Part shown: positions 19,408-27,731 of the stretch, one piece after another
Numbering within the stretch: position 1 is the stretch's first letter
How the letters are laid out: each line of letters begins with the position of its first letter
Assembly (NCBI RefSeq): GCF_022229005.1
Contig: NZ_JAKKFD010000023.1
Coordinates: 104,636-168,635 of the forward strand
Length of the DNA: 64,000 nt
Source: Micromonospora trifolii
Lineage (GTDB): Bacteria > Actinomycetota > Actinomycetes > Mycobacteriales > Micromonosporaceae
Direction: 5' to 3'
Made by a program: the position numbers and the translations under genes
Notes under the pieces: generated by a model
The model's input: only the letters and a program-made list of their open reading frames with translations
Told to the model about the DNA's origin: nothing
Database searches by the model: none

Positions 19408-21110
19408 CCGGGTTGGTCATCGTCGGGCACGGCACGCGCAGCGCGGCCGGGGTCGACCAGTTCGCCGCTCTCGTCGAGCGGGTCCGTCGTCGCGGCGACG
19501 TCGGTGACGTCGAGGGCGGCTTCATCGAGCTGTCCCGTCCACCGCTGACCGACGCGGTCGGCGCGCTCGTCGCCCGCGGGCACCGGGCGCTGGTGGCGCT
19601 GCCGCTGGTGCTCACCGGCGCCGGGCACGGCAAGGGCGACATCCCCGCCGCGATGGCCCGGGAACAGCAGCGCCACAGCGGGCTCAGCTACCGCTACGGC
19701 CGCCCGCTCGGCCCCCACCCGCTGCTGCACGAAGCCCTCGAACAGCGCATCGACGCCGCACTGGCCGGTGCCGACCGGGCCGACACGGGGCTGGCTGGTG
19801 CCGACCGGGCCGACACGGAGCTGGCCGGCGCCGACCGGGCCGACACGTGGGTGGCGTTGATCGGGCGGGGGTCCACCGACCCGGACGCCAACGCCGAGGT
19901 CGCCAAGGTCGCCCGGCTGCTCTGGGAGGGGCGTGGCTACGCGGGTGTGGAGCCGGGGTTCATCTCCCTGGCGCAGCCGTCGGTGCCGGCCGTGCTGGAG
20001 CGGCTGCGCCGCCTCGGCGCGCGGCGGATCGTGGTGGCGCCGTACTTCCTGTTCGCCGGGGTGCTGCCGGACCGGATCGTCGCCCAGTCGGCGGAGTTCG
20101 CCGCCGCCCACCCCGAGCTGGACGTCCGCGTGGCCGAGGTGATCGGCGACTGTGACGCCCTCGCCGACCTCGTCCTGGAGCGGTACGCCGAGGCGCTGGG
20201 CGGGGACATCCGGATGAACTGCGACACCTGCGCGTACCGGGTGTTGATGCCCGGCTTCGCGGACAAGGTGGGTCGCCCGCAACGCCCGCACGACCACCCC
20301 GACGACCCGGTTGGCCACCACCATCACCATGACGGGCACGACCACCACGGGCACGCACACCACGACCACGACCACGGTTCGGTCGCCGTGGTCGGCGGCG
20401 GTCCGGGGCCCGACGACCTGATCACGGTACGCGCAAAGGCGCTGCTCGACGCGGCGGACGTCGTGGTGGTCGACCGCCTCGCCCCGCAGGGGCTGCTCGC
20501 CGGGCTGCGCCCCGACGTGCTGGTGGTCGACGCCGCCAAGATGCCCCGTGGCCCGTCGATGGCCCAGGAGGCGATCAACGAGGCACTGGTGTCGCACGCG
20601 CGTGCCGGTCGCCGGGTGGTCCGGCTCAAGGGTGGTGACCCGTACGTCTTCGGGCGCGGCCACGAGGAGGTGCAGGCGTGCGTGGCGGCCGGCGTGCCGG
20701 TCACCGTGGTCCCCGGGGTGAGCAGCGCGCTCGCCGCACCGGCCCTCGCCGGCGTGCCGGTCACGCACCGGGGCGTGGCACACGACGTCACAGTCGTGTC
20801 GGGGCACCTGCCGCCCGGGCACCCCGACTCGCTCGTCGACTGGGCGGCGCTGGCCCGGGCCCGGGGCACCGTCGTGCTGCTGATGGCCGTCGACACCATC
20901 GCCAAGATCGCAACCGTGCTGATCGAGCACGGTCGCGCCCCGCAGACCCCGGTGCTGGCCGTGCAGGACGCCGGGCTCCCGGACCAGCGGTCGGTGCCCG
21001 CCCGGCTGGACGAGATCGGCGCTGTCGCCGCCCGGGAGGGCGTCGGCCCACCCGCCGTCTTCGTCCTCGGCCCGGTGGTGGCCCTCACCACCACCGGGCC
21101 GACGGGATGA
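19404..21110 (+). CDS. CbiX-CobA fusion: sirohydrochlorin cobaltochelatase / uroporphyrinogen-III C-methyltransferase
   Basis: The 568-aa product joins two enzymes. Residues 1-280 are CbiX-like, with metal-ligand candidates His9 (LVIVGHGTRS) and His75 (TGAGHGKGDIPAAM). A threefold 10-residue repeat (AGADRADT unit) lies at 120-149, and the second half-domain has GRGST in place of GHGS. Residues 305-325 are a linker with 13 histidines, a plausible metal-binding reservoir as in some CbiX proteins. Residues 325-568 form CobA, with VVGGGPGPDDLITVRA, RLKGGDPYVFGRGHEEV and VVPGVSSALAAPALAGVPVTHR. The enzyme would methylate uroporphyrinogen III and insert cobalt early. It is the last gene of the operon; the convergent ABC permease ends 3 bp away. 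Confidence 0.93.
   Translation: MTGLVIVGHGTRSAAGVDQFAALVERVRRRGDVGDVEGGFIELSRPPLTDAVGALVARGHRALVALPLVLTGAGHGKGDIPAAMAREQQRHSGLSYRYGRPLGPHPLLHEALEQRIDAALAGADRADTGLAGADRADTELAGADRADTWVALIGRGSTDPDANAEVAKVARLLWEGRGYAGVEPGFISLAQPSVPAVLERLRRLGARRIVVAPYFLFAGVLPDRIVAQSAEFAAAHPELDVRVAEVIGDCDALADLVLERYAEALGGDIRMNCDTCAYRVLMPGFADKVGRPQRPHDHPDDPVGHHHHHDGHDHHGHAHHDHDHGSVAVVGGGPGPDDLITVRAKALLDAADVVVVDRLAPQGLLAGLRPDVLVVDAAKMPRGPSMAQEAINEALVSHARAGRRVVRLKGGDPYVFGRGHEEVQACVAAGVPVTVVPGVSSALAAPALAGVPVTHRGVAHDVTVVSGHLPPGHPDSLVDWAALARARGTVVLLMAVDTIAKIATVLIEHGRAPQTPVLAVQDAGLPDQRSVPARLDEIGAVAAREGVGPPAVFVLGPVVALTTTGPTG
19761..19850 (+). repeat. in-frame 30-bp tandem repeat, three copies
   Basis: Three head-to-tail 30-bp units, differing at a few bases, each encode LAGADRADT plus G, E or W. 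They lie between the two halves of the CbiX domain. Copy number could change without shifting the frame, giving a variable-length insert. Confidence 0.9.
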
Positions 21111-21113
21111 CGA

Positions 21114-23270
21114 CTACTCGCTGCGGCCGGTCTCCGGCCCGGTGATGCGTTCCAGCAGCGGCAGGGTGGAGGCGATGACGCCGAGGCAGGCTGCCAACCC
21201 GACCACGACGATCACGTAGAAGCCCGGCTGCGGCGCGACGAGGGTGTAGTCCATCTGCGCCCGGAGGAACAGGTGGGCGGCGAGGAGGCCCATACCGATG
21301 GCGACGGCGGCGACGGCGAGCATCGGCACGGCGCTCTCCAACGCCACCACCCGCCGCAGGACCCGCACCGGGGCGCCGCTGAGGCGCAGCAGGCTGAACG
21401 GACGTCGGCGTTCGGTGAGACCGCCGATGACGCTGACCGCGAGGCTGCACCCACCGAGCGCGAGGCTGGCGATGATGACGACGTTGGCCAGCTGCTCCCA
21501 GCCGCGCAGCGTGTTCGCGAACTCCGACTCGAAGTCCCCGGGCACGTTCGGTGCCACCCGGGAGGCCGGGAAGGCGGCCTCGAGGACGGTGCGTGTGCGT
21601 TCGACGGTGGCTGCGGATCCGTCCGTGTCGACGATGATCGACATCACCGGCAGCTGTTGGAGATCGCCGACCGAAACCGAGGCGGAGGGCCAGATCCTGG
21701 CAGACGACGCCGATTCCCGGAAGGGGACGAGGCCCGTCGCCACCTCTGCGACTGTGGTGCCCTCGGCACACCGGCCGTACGCGTTCGGAATGTCGGTGCA
21801 CGCGATCAGGCCGGGCTCGCTGGCGGTCATCCAGTCCGGGTTCTCGCGAACCGCGGCCGCGGACGACACACCGGTGAGCGAGCGCAGCTCGGTGAAGAGC
21901 GTGTCAGGCACCGCCGGCGCATCCTCGGGAAGGTAGAGAGACACCTGTCCCGCCTCGGCAGACCCGACCGGTGCCGGACCGCGCTCGGCGACGATGGTGG
22001 TGATCACGCCGACGGACACGCTCGTGACGAAGAGCGCGAGCATGATGCCGCTGATCGCCCGGAAGCCGGCCTTCGGGTTGTCGGCGAGGCGTCGCGCGGC
22101 GATGAGCGTGGCTGGGCGGTTGGCGTACCGGGCCAGGATCCGGGCGCCGACCATCGTCAACCACGGGCCGGCGAGGACCAGGCCGGCCATGATGAGCAGC
22201 AGGGCGGGCAGGAAGACCGCGGCCTGGCCGTCGGACGTCGGAGGCCGGAAGCCGATGGCGAAGAACAGCACCGCGACGCCGAGCAGGATCGGGATCAGCC
22301 GGTACGCGCGCGGCGCCCGAGGGGTGACCCGCCGGGTGACGCCCAGCGGCGAGATCCGTACCCGGCGAAGCGAGACCTGGGCCGCCACCGCCGCACCAGC
22401 CGGAACGCCGAGCGCCACCAGCAGGATGTCCAGCACGCCCAGGGACATGTCGCTGGGGAAGAACGGCATGCCGGTGAACGGGATGCCCGCCATCGAACCG
22501 CGCAACGCGTAGAACAGTGCGAAGCCGACAGCGGTGCCGGCGGCGGCCGCGACGGCCGCCTCCACGGCCGCGACCAGCGAGATCTGCCTCGGTGTGGCGC
22601 CGACCAGACGCATCGCGGCGAAGCGCTGCTCCCGGCGGGCGGCGCTGAGCCGGGTGGCGGTGCCAATGAAGATCAGCACCGGGAACAGCAACCCACCGGC
22701 GATCACGCTCAGGATGAGGTTCATCGTCGTCTCGGGCAGCGCGGGAGTGTCACCGACGGTGGTGAGCTGCATGGCGAGGGGCACCTTGGCCACCTCGTCG
22801 GGGGTGCCGCCCCGGATGACGAGCAGGGCGTCCGGTGAGGTCAATCCGGCCGGACCGACGGTGCCGACGTCGCGCCCCGGGTAGCGGTCACCCAGTTGTT
22901 CGGCCGGGTGGGCGGCCAGCAGCTTCCGAAACGCCGGCGAGGCGTAGTACTCCCCGGGCCCTGGCGTGCTCGGGACACCGGTCGGGGTGGGCGCGTCCGG
23001 ACCGGTCGCGGCGACGTCGATCCGGATGATCTGCTTGCCGTGGAAGTAGTCCTCGCGCGTCGACCACCACAGGGGATCGGCGTCGCCGCCCGTCGAGGCG
23101 TTGGGATAGATCGACGCGTACCGGGTGAGCTGGGCGTTCACCGCGTTGACCCCGGCGAGGGTGGTCAGCAGCAGCCCGCTGCCGACCGCGACGGCGGCGG
23201 CGATGACGATCAGGCGGGTGAGTGCCTCACGGCCACCGGCCACGGCGAGGCGGAGCCCGAAGCGGATCAC
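21114..23270 (-). CDS. ABC transporter permease, FtsX-like
   Basis: A 718-aa membrane protein. One helix lies near the N-terminus (ALTRLIVIAAAVAVGSGLLLTTLAG) and a long external region follows. FtsX-type core helices appear around 190-310 (LILSVIAGGLLFPVLIFIGTATRLSAARREQRFAAMRLVGA) and a second set at the C-terminus. The RREQRFAAMRLVGATPRQ segment is the FtsX/MacB coupling motif, and it recurs degenerately as ERRRPFSLLRLSGAPVR. It is the permease partner of the ATPase gene overlapping it by 4 bp. The substrate is unknown. Confidence 0.9.
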   Translation of the reverse strand: MIRFGLRLAVAGGREALTRLIVIAAAVAVGSGLLLTTLAGVNAVNAQLTRYASIYPNASTGGDADPLWWSTREDYFHGKQIIRIDVAATGPDAPTPTGVPSTPGPGEYYASPAFRKLLAAHPAEQLGDRYPGRDVGTVGPAGLTSPDALLVIRGGTPDEVAKVPLAMQLTTVGDTPALPETTMNLILSVIAGGLLFPVLIFIGTATRLSAARREQRFAAMRLVGATPRQISLVAAVEAAVAAAAGTAVGFALFYALRGSMAGIPFTGMPFFPSDMSLGVLDILLVALGVPAGAAVAAQVSLRRVRISPLGVTRRVTPRAPRAYRLIPILLGVAVLFFAIGFRPPTSDGQAAVFLPALLLIMAGLVLAGPWLTMVGARILARYANRPATLIAARRLADNPKAGFRAISGIMLALFVTSVSVGVITTIVAERGPAPVGSAEAGQVSLYLPEDAPAVPDTLFTELRSLTGVSSAAAVRENPDWMTASEPGLIACTDIPNAYGRCAEGTTVAEVATGLVPFRESASSARIWPSASVSVGDLQQLPVMSIIVDTDGSAATVERTRTVLEAAFPASRVAPNVPGDFESEFANTLRGWEQLANVVIIASLALGGCSLAVSVIGGLTERRRPFSLLRLSGAPVRVLRRVVALESAVPMLAVAAVAIGMGLLAAHLFLRAQMDYTLVAPQPGFYVIVVVGLAACLGVIASTLPLLERITGPETGRSE

Positions 23271-23947
23271 GAGGCGATCCGATCCGGCGCGTTGACACGC
23301 CCGTCGCGGACCATGACCTCGCGGTCGGCGTACGCCGCGATCCTCGGCTCATGGGTCACCAGGATGACTGTGGTGCCCTGCTCGCGGGCGGCGCCGACCA
23401 GCAGGTCCATCACCTCCTCACCGGTGAGCGAGTCGAGCGCGCCGGTCGGCTCGTCGGCGAAGAGCACCTGCGGCTCGGCGACCAGGCCGCGAGCCAGGGC
23501 CACCCGTTGCGCCTGCCCACCGGAGAGCTCACCCGAGCGCCGCTGCTCCAGGCCGTCCAGCCCGAGGCGCGCGAACCAGGCTTGCGCCCTGGGAAGCGCC
23601 TGCTTGCGGTGTACGCCGCTGAGCAGCAGCGGCAGCGCGACGTTCTCCACAGCTGTCAGCTCGGGGACGAGTTGACCGAACTGGAACACGAAACCGAACC
23701 GGTCCCGACGCAGGCTGCTGCGTTCGGTCTCGGCCATGGCGTGCACCCGGGCCCCGTCGAAGAGGATCTCGCCGGAGTCGGGCACCAGGATGCCGGCCAG
23801 GCAGTGCAACAGTGTGGACTTGCCCGAGCCGCTCGGGCCCATGACGGCGACGATCTCGCCGGCCTCCACTGCGACGCTGGCGCCGCGCAGGGCGGGGGTC
23901 TGACCGAAGGAGAACTCCACGTCACGCGCTTCGATCACGGCGCTCAC
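23267..23947 (-). CDS. ABC transporter ATP-binding protein
   Basis: A 226-aa ATPase of the MacB/LolD type. Walker A is GPSGSGKST at 37-45, the Q-loop is FVFQFGQLVPEL, the signature is LSGGQAQRVALAR, and Walker B is VLFADEPTGALDS. The GTG at 23947 starts VSAVIEARDVEFSFG and makes a GTGA overlap with the upstream PadR regulator. The stop overlaps the permease start. The three genes form a regulator-ATPase-permease operon, probably an exporter. Confidence 0.95.
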   Translation of the reverse strand: MSAVIEARDVEFSFGQTPALRGASVAVEAGEIVAVMGPSGSGKSTLLHCLAGILVPDSGEILFDGARVHAMAETERSSLRRDRFGFVFQFGQLVPELTAVENVALPLLLSGVHRKQALPRAQAWFARLGLDGLEQRRSGELSGGQAQRVALARGLVAEPQVLFADEPTGALDSLTGEEVMDLLVGAAREQGTTVILVTHEPRIAAYADREVMVRDGRVNAPDRIAS

Positions 23948-24468
23948 GGCCGCACCTCTTTCCGCAGGGCGTCCAGTCGGGCGCCGGTCATCTCGATCCA
24001 TCGGAGGTCCGCCTCCAGGTGGTAGAGGCCGTGGTCGGCCAGCAGCGCGTCGACCAGGCTGCCGGCGCGCTTGATCTCGGTCAGCTCCCGCATCCGGTGC
24101 AGGTGCGCGCTGCGCTGGGTGTCGAGGTACTCGGCGGCCGGGCGGTCCAGCATCAGCGCGAGCACGACCTTGGCGAAGAGCACCGTCTGCAGGTGCGGCT
24201 CCGGGTCGACCGGCTGGGTCAGCCACTGCTCGACCTCGGTCGCGCCGACGTCGGTGATGATGTAGCGCTTGCGGTCGGGGCCGGAGCCGGGGGCGACGTC
24301 GCTGATCACCACCTTGCCGTCGCGGGCCAGTCGGCTGAGGGTGGAGTAGACCTGGCCGAACGGCAGTGGCTTGCCCCGGCCGAAGAAGGCGTCGTAGTCG
24401 CGCTTCAGGTCGTAACCGTGGCTGGGTTCGCGTTCGAGGAGGCCGAGAAGGGTCAGTGGCACGCTCAT
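23944..24468 (-). CDS. PadR-family transcriptional regulator
   Basis: A 174-aa protein with the PadR winged helix at residues 1-85 (MSVPLTLLGLLEREPSHGYDLKRDYDAFF, then GQVYSTLSRLARDGKVV) and an alpha-helical dimerisation tail. It is the first gene of the ABC transporter operon and probably represses it, as many PadR proteins do for exporters. A long perfect-looking inverted repeat ends 12 bp before its start codon. No Shine-Dalgarno is visible upstream of the ATG, so a leaderless mRNA is possible. Confidence 0.9.
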   Translation of the reverse strand: MSVPLTLLGLLEREPSHGYDLKRDYDAFFGRGKPLPFGQVYSTLSRLARDGKVVISDVAPGSGPDRKRYIITDVGATEVEQWLTQPVDPEPHLQTVLFAKVVLALMLDRPAAEYLDTQRSAHLHRMRELTEIKRAGSLVDALLADHGLYHLEADLRWIEMTGARLDALRKEVRP

Positions 24469-24479
24469 GCCAGCAGACT

Positions 24480-24516
24480 ACACCCAGGGTATACCTCGCG
24501 GATATACCCTCGGTGT
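24480..24516. promoter_or_regulatory. inverted repeat, candidate PadR operator
   Basis: Arms of 14 nt at 24480-24493 and 24503-24516, with one mismatch and a 9-bp spacer: ACACCCAGGGTATA on one strand and its near-complement on the other. The AT-rich core (GGGTATA...TATACCC) is unusual in this GC-rich DNA. It sits 12-48 bp upstream of the PadR start codon, where a repressor would block the promoter. Autoregulation is inferred. Confidence 0.65.
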
Positions 24517-24583
24517 GTTGTGAGTCGGCCCTGGTCAGGGTGTTGGCGGGGATGGAATCGGGCATGGCGCGGATGGTGCCCGG

Positions 24584-24946
24584 TCAGCCGATCAGGGTGC
24601 GGGCCACCGCGTAGCCGGCGGTGGCGGCGGCGAGCCCGGCGGCCACGCTGCCGAGCACGTTGGCCAGCGCGAGGAGCCGATGACCGCCAGTGCTCAGCCG
24701 CAGCGTCTCGTAGCTGAAGGTGGAGTAGGTGGTCAGCGCACCGCAGAACCCGGTGCCGAGCAACGCGCTGACCGCCGGGCCGGCCGGCCACCCGACCAGG
24801 ACGCCGAGCAGCAGCGACCCGACGACGTTGACGAGCAACGTGCCCCAGGGGAACGCCGAGCCGCGCCGGGACTGCACGGCCCGGTCGGTGAGGTAGCGCA
24901 ACGGCGCGCCGACGGCCGCGCCGAGGGCGATGAGCAGGACGGTCAT
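24584..24946 (-). CDS. crcB: fluoride efflux channel subunit CrcB
   Basis: A 120-aa Fluc/CrcB protein with four predicted membrane helices. It shows LGAAVGAPLRYLTDRAV, the pore motif WGTLLVNVVGSLLLGVL and the helix-break motif GFCGALTTYSTFSYE. Fluc channels are dual-topology dimers that export fluoride. The ATG makes an ATGA overlap with the upstream crcB paralogue, so the two probably form a heterodimer. Confidence 0.93.
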   Translation of the reverse strand: MTVLLIALGAAVGAPLRYLTDRAVQSRRGSAFPWGTLLVNVVGSLLLGVLVGWPAGPAVSALLGTGFCGALTTYSTFSYETLRLSTGGHRLLALANVLGSVAAGLAAATAGYAVARTLIG

Positions 24947-25416
24947 CGGGCCGCCCGGCGCAGCAGCCCGGCGGTGACGGCGTCGCCCAGGGCGACCGCG
25001 ACGAGCGCCCCGAGCAGCGTCGCGGCGAGGTACGCCAGCGCGGTGCCCGGTGTGCCCGCGACGATCGCCTGCTGAACGTCGACCGCGTAGGTGGAGAAGG
25101 TGGTGAACCCGCCGAGCACCCCCACCCCGAGGAACGGGCGAGCCAGCGGGGGTCCACCGTCGAGGTGCCCGAGCACCGCCATCAGTACGCCGATCAGCAG
25201 GCACCCGGACGTGTTGATGGTGAACGTGGCCCAACCGAAGCCGGTGGGTGGGTGCGGAACGGCGTGTTGCAGGCCGGCTCGGGCCAGCGCGCCGAGCACC
25301 CCGCCGGCCGCGATCGCGGCGAGGACCGTCGCGGGGCGCGTAGTCAGCTCGCTGCGGTCGGCGGGGACGCCCAGGTCGACGTCGGGATCGGTACGCGGCT
25401 CGAACGGCTCTGGCAC
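24943..25416 (-). CDS. crcB: fluoride efflux channel subunit CrcB (first of pair)
   Basis: A 157-aa protein. An acidic, likely cytoplasmic extension of about 28 residues precedes a CrcB core with GGVLGALARAGLQ, WATFTINTSGCLLIGVL and GVLGGFTTFSTYAVD. It is translated just before the second crcB gene with a 4-bp overlap. Paired CrcB genes usually form an antiparallel heterodimer. The 58 bp upstream are too short for a fluoride riboswitch, and I saw none. Confidence 0.93.
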   Translation of the reverse strand: MPEPFEPRTDPDVDLGVPADRSELTTRPATVLAAIAAGGVLGALARAGLQHAVPHPPTGFGWATFTINTSGCLLIGVLMAVLGHLDGGPPLARPFLGVGVLGGFTTFSTYAVDVQQAIVAGTPGTALAYLAATLLGALVAVALGDAVTAGLLRRAAR

Positions 25417-25431
25417 GACTCCTCAGCGTAG

Positions 25432-25479
25432 TGCCGGCGACAGCGGCGTCAGCACACTGCCGGCGACAGCGGCGTCAGC
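25432..25479. repeat. 22-bp direct repeat at the methyltransferase 3' end
   Basis: TGCCGGCGACAGCGGCGTCAGC occurs at 25432-25453 and again at 25458-25479, a 26-bp period. The second copy contains the methyltransferase stop codon at 25475-25477. It looks like a local duplication of the gene end. Confidence 0.75.
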
Positions 25480-26233
25480 GCACCGCCGCGACGGCGGCGT
25501 CCGGGCCGCCTCGCCAGACCGTGCCGACCTCGCTGAAGCCGGCCGCGGTGAGCGCGGCCAGGTGCCAGGAGACCGGGGGGACCCACTCGGGGCTGTGCCC
25601 GGTCGGGTAGATGGCGTGTCGCTGGGCGACCAGCGGGGCGAGCGCCGGGTCGGCGCCGGCCCGCTCCCACCAGTCCGACCAGGACAGCATCGAGCCGGCG
25701 GCGTACCGGGCGTTGCGCCGGTCCCGTGCCCGGTCCATCAGCCGCTTGGTCAGCTCCGGCACTGTGTCGTCGGGCATGTGATCGGCGTTGACGAAGACGC
25801 CGCCCGGCCGCAGCACGTCGCGCAGCTCGGCGTAGAGCTGCCCGAGCCGGTCGGCCGGCAGCCAGTGCAGGGCGGTGGCGGTGAGCACTGCGTCGTACTC
25901 CTGGTGCGGCAGCGTGGAGCGCCACTCGGGGGTGCCGAGGTCGGCCGTGATGATGGTGGCCCGGTCGGCCAGCGAGGCGTCGGCGATGGCGAGCAGCGCC
26001 GGGTCGAGGTCGACCAGTGTGGTCTCGGCGGCGGGGAAGCGCGCCAGCGTTCGCAGCGAGATGGTGCCGGTGCCGCCGGCCAGGTCGAGCACGCGCGGCG
26101 GCCGGCCGTCGAGGACCGCGTCGACGGTGTCGAGCATGGCGGTGAAGCGCTGCTCCCGGTCTGGGAGGTAGGCCTCCTGCTGGCGGTCCCAGCTCTCCTG
26201 CCAGGCCCAGGGATCCACAATGTAAGGACTCAT
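25475..26233 (-). CDS. class I SAM-dependent methyltransferase
   Basis: A 252-aa protein with SAM-binding motif I VLDLAGGTGTISLRTL near residue 48, an acidic motif II region TTLVDLDPALLAIAD, YDAVLTATALHWLPADRL, and LRPGGVFVNADHM. This is the general UbiE/COQ5-like fold. The substrate cannot be read from the sequence. The gene stands alone: crcB lies downstream and an MFS exporter upstream. Confidence 0.88.
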   Translation of the reverse strand: MSPYIVDPWAWQESWDRQQEAYLPDREQRFTAMLDTVDAVLDGRPPRVLDLAGGTGTISLRTLARFPAAETTLVDLDPALLAIADASLADRATIITADLGTPEWRSTLPHQEYDAVLTATALHWLPADRLGQLYAELRDVLRPGGVFVNADHMPDDTVPELTKRLMDRARDRRNARYAAGSMLSWSDWWERAGADPALAPLVAQRHAIYPTGHSPEWVPPVSWHLAALTAAGFSEVGTVWRGGPDAAVAAVR

Positions 26234-26375
26234 AGCGATCAGGCTAGTTACGGCAGGGGCGCGCTGTCCAGACCTTGTTGCACATCTTTTGCAATTGCGA
26301 GAAGATGGCAGAGCGATGATCAGAGCGACGCCGGGTCGGGCATCCGCCCGGCCCGGCGTCCTCCTCCCGGCGAGG

Positions 26376-27596
26376 TCAGACAGGGGCGTCCACCAGGCTC
26401 GCGTCGGCCTGGGCCGGCTCGTCGCGGCGCGCCAACCGCAGCGCTGCGAGGAGTACGCCCAGACCGATGAGGGTCAGTGCGGCGCCGGCCCAGATCGGCG
26501 AGGTGTAGCCGAGTCCGGCGGCGATGGTCACCCCGCCGATCCACGCGCCCAACGCGTTGCCGAGGTTGAACGCGGCGATGTTCGCCCCGGACGCCAGGGT
26601 CGGCGCCTGATGGGCGTACCGCATGATCCGCATTTGCAGGGGCGGCACCGTGGCGAAGCCGAAGCCACCCATCAGCACCAGCGCGACGATGGTCAGCACC
26701 GGGTTCGTGGCGGTCAGCGCGAAGCCGACGAGCACCACTGTGAGCACCGCCAGGACGGTGACCAGCGTGCGCGACAGTGACCTGTCCGCCGCCCGGCCGC
26801 CGAGCAGGTTGCCCGCGAAGAGCCCCACGCCGAAGAGGACGAGCAGCCACGGCACGGTGCTGGTGGCGAAGCCGCTGACCTCGGTCAACGTGTAGGCGAT
26901 GTAGGTGAACGCGCCGAACATCCCGCCGAAGCCCAGGACGGTGATCACCAGGGAGAGCCAGACCTGCGGGCTGGTGAAGGCGCGCAACTCGCCGCGCAGC
27001 CCACCGGCCGGGCGGTCGGCGTTGGCGGTGTCGCCCGCCGGAATCAGCAGGGCCAGCCCGATCAGAGCGACGACCCCGATGGCGGTGATCGCCCAGAACG
27101 TCGACCGCCAGCCGAAGTGCTGCCCGAGGAAGGTGCCGAACGGCACGCCGAGCACGTTGGCGATGGTCAGGCCGGCGAACATCATGGCGATGGCGCCCGC
27201 CCGGCGGGCCGGTGCGACAAGGCCGGCGGCGACCACGGCGCCGATGCCGAAGAACGCGCCATGGCAGAGCGCGGCGACGATCCGGCCGGCCATCATCACT
27301 GTGTAGTCGCCGGCGACGGCGGAGAGCAGGTTGCCGATGATGAAGAGCACCATCAGGCCGAGCAGCACGGGTTTGCGCGGCAGGCGGGTGACCGCCGCGG
27401 TGAGGGCGACCCCGCCGACGGCAACGCTGAGCGCGTAGCCGGAGATCAGCCAGCCGGCCACCGGTTCGCTGACCGCGAAGTCGGCGGCCACCTCGGGCAA
27501 CAGCCCCATGATCACGAATTCGGTGAGCCCGATGCCGAAGGCGCCGATGGCCAGCGCGATCAGGCCGGGCGGCAGGGACTTGTGGCGTACGGACAT
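26376..27596 (-). CDS. MFS transporter, AraJ/DHA1-like exporter
   Basis: A 406-aa protein with about 12 membrane helices. It starts MSVRHKSLPPGLIALAIGAFGIGLTEFVIMGLLPEV, has the family block GWLISGYALSVAVGGV and the cytoplasmic loop TRLPRKPVLLGLM. This is the drug/arabinose-efflux type of the major facilitator superfamily. The ATG at 27596 removes a 30-residue extension lacking hydrophobic character. It is divergent from a MarR-family gene with inverted repeats between them, so MarR control of this exporter is likely. Confidence 0.9.
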   Translation of the reverse strand: MSVRHKSLPPGLIALAIGAFGIGLTEFVIMGLLPEVAADFAVSEPVAGWLISGYALSVAVGGVALTAAVTRLPRKPVLLGLMVLFIIGNLLSAVAGDYTVMMAGRIVAALCHGAFFGIGAVVAAGLVAPARRAGAIAMMFAGLTIANVLGVPFGTFLGQHFGWRSTFWAITAIGVVALIGLALLIPAGDTANADRPAGGLRGELRAFTSPQVWLSLVITVLGFGGMFGAFTYIAYTLTEVSGFATSTVPWLLVLFGVGLFAGNLLGGRAADRSLSRTLVTVLAVLTVVLVGFALTATNPVLTIVALVLMGGFGFATVPPLQMRIMRYAHQAPTLASGANIAAFNLGNALGAWIGGVTIAAGLGYTSPIWAGAALTLIGLGVLLAALRLARRDEPAQADASLVDAPV

Positions 27597-27626
27597 GGTC
27601 TTCCCATCCGGAGAGGTCAGATATGC

Positions 27627-27670
27627 GGCGCGTGCAACTACACGCGCCGGCAACGAAATACTTGCACGCG
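27627..27670. promoter_or_regulatory. overlapping inverted repeats, candidate MarR operator
   Basis: A perfect 8-bp inverted repeat, GGCGCGTG-6-CACGCGCC, lies at 27627-27648. A second perfect 9-bp pair, CGCGTGCAA at 27629-27637 and TTGCACGCG at 27662-27670, shares its left arm. Both are in the 135-bp region between the divergent exporter and marR genes. CTTGC and GCAAG also pair at 27661 and 27683. This suggests several half-sites for the MarR protein. Confidence 0.55.
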
Positions 27671-27731
27671 CTTTATATCGGCGCAAGCGTGGTAGTCTGG
27701 GGTCCGTTCAGATCACACCCAGGAGGCCGGC

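Noticed and set aside
20316..20378. Polyhistidine tract as a cloning tag or contamination
   Set aside because: It uses mixed CAC/CAT codons, contains Asp and Gly, lies in the middle of a natural fusion gene, and resembles metal-binding tracts in CbiX proteins.
19386..20930. Long minus-strand frame across cbiX-cobA
   Set aside because: Antisense shadow of a gene with clear motifs; low-complexity His/Val/Gly-rich protein without recognisable domains.
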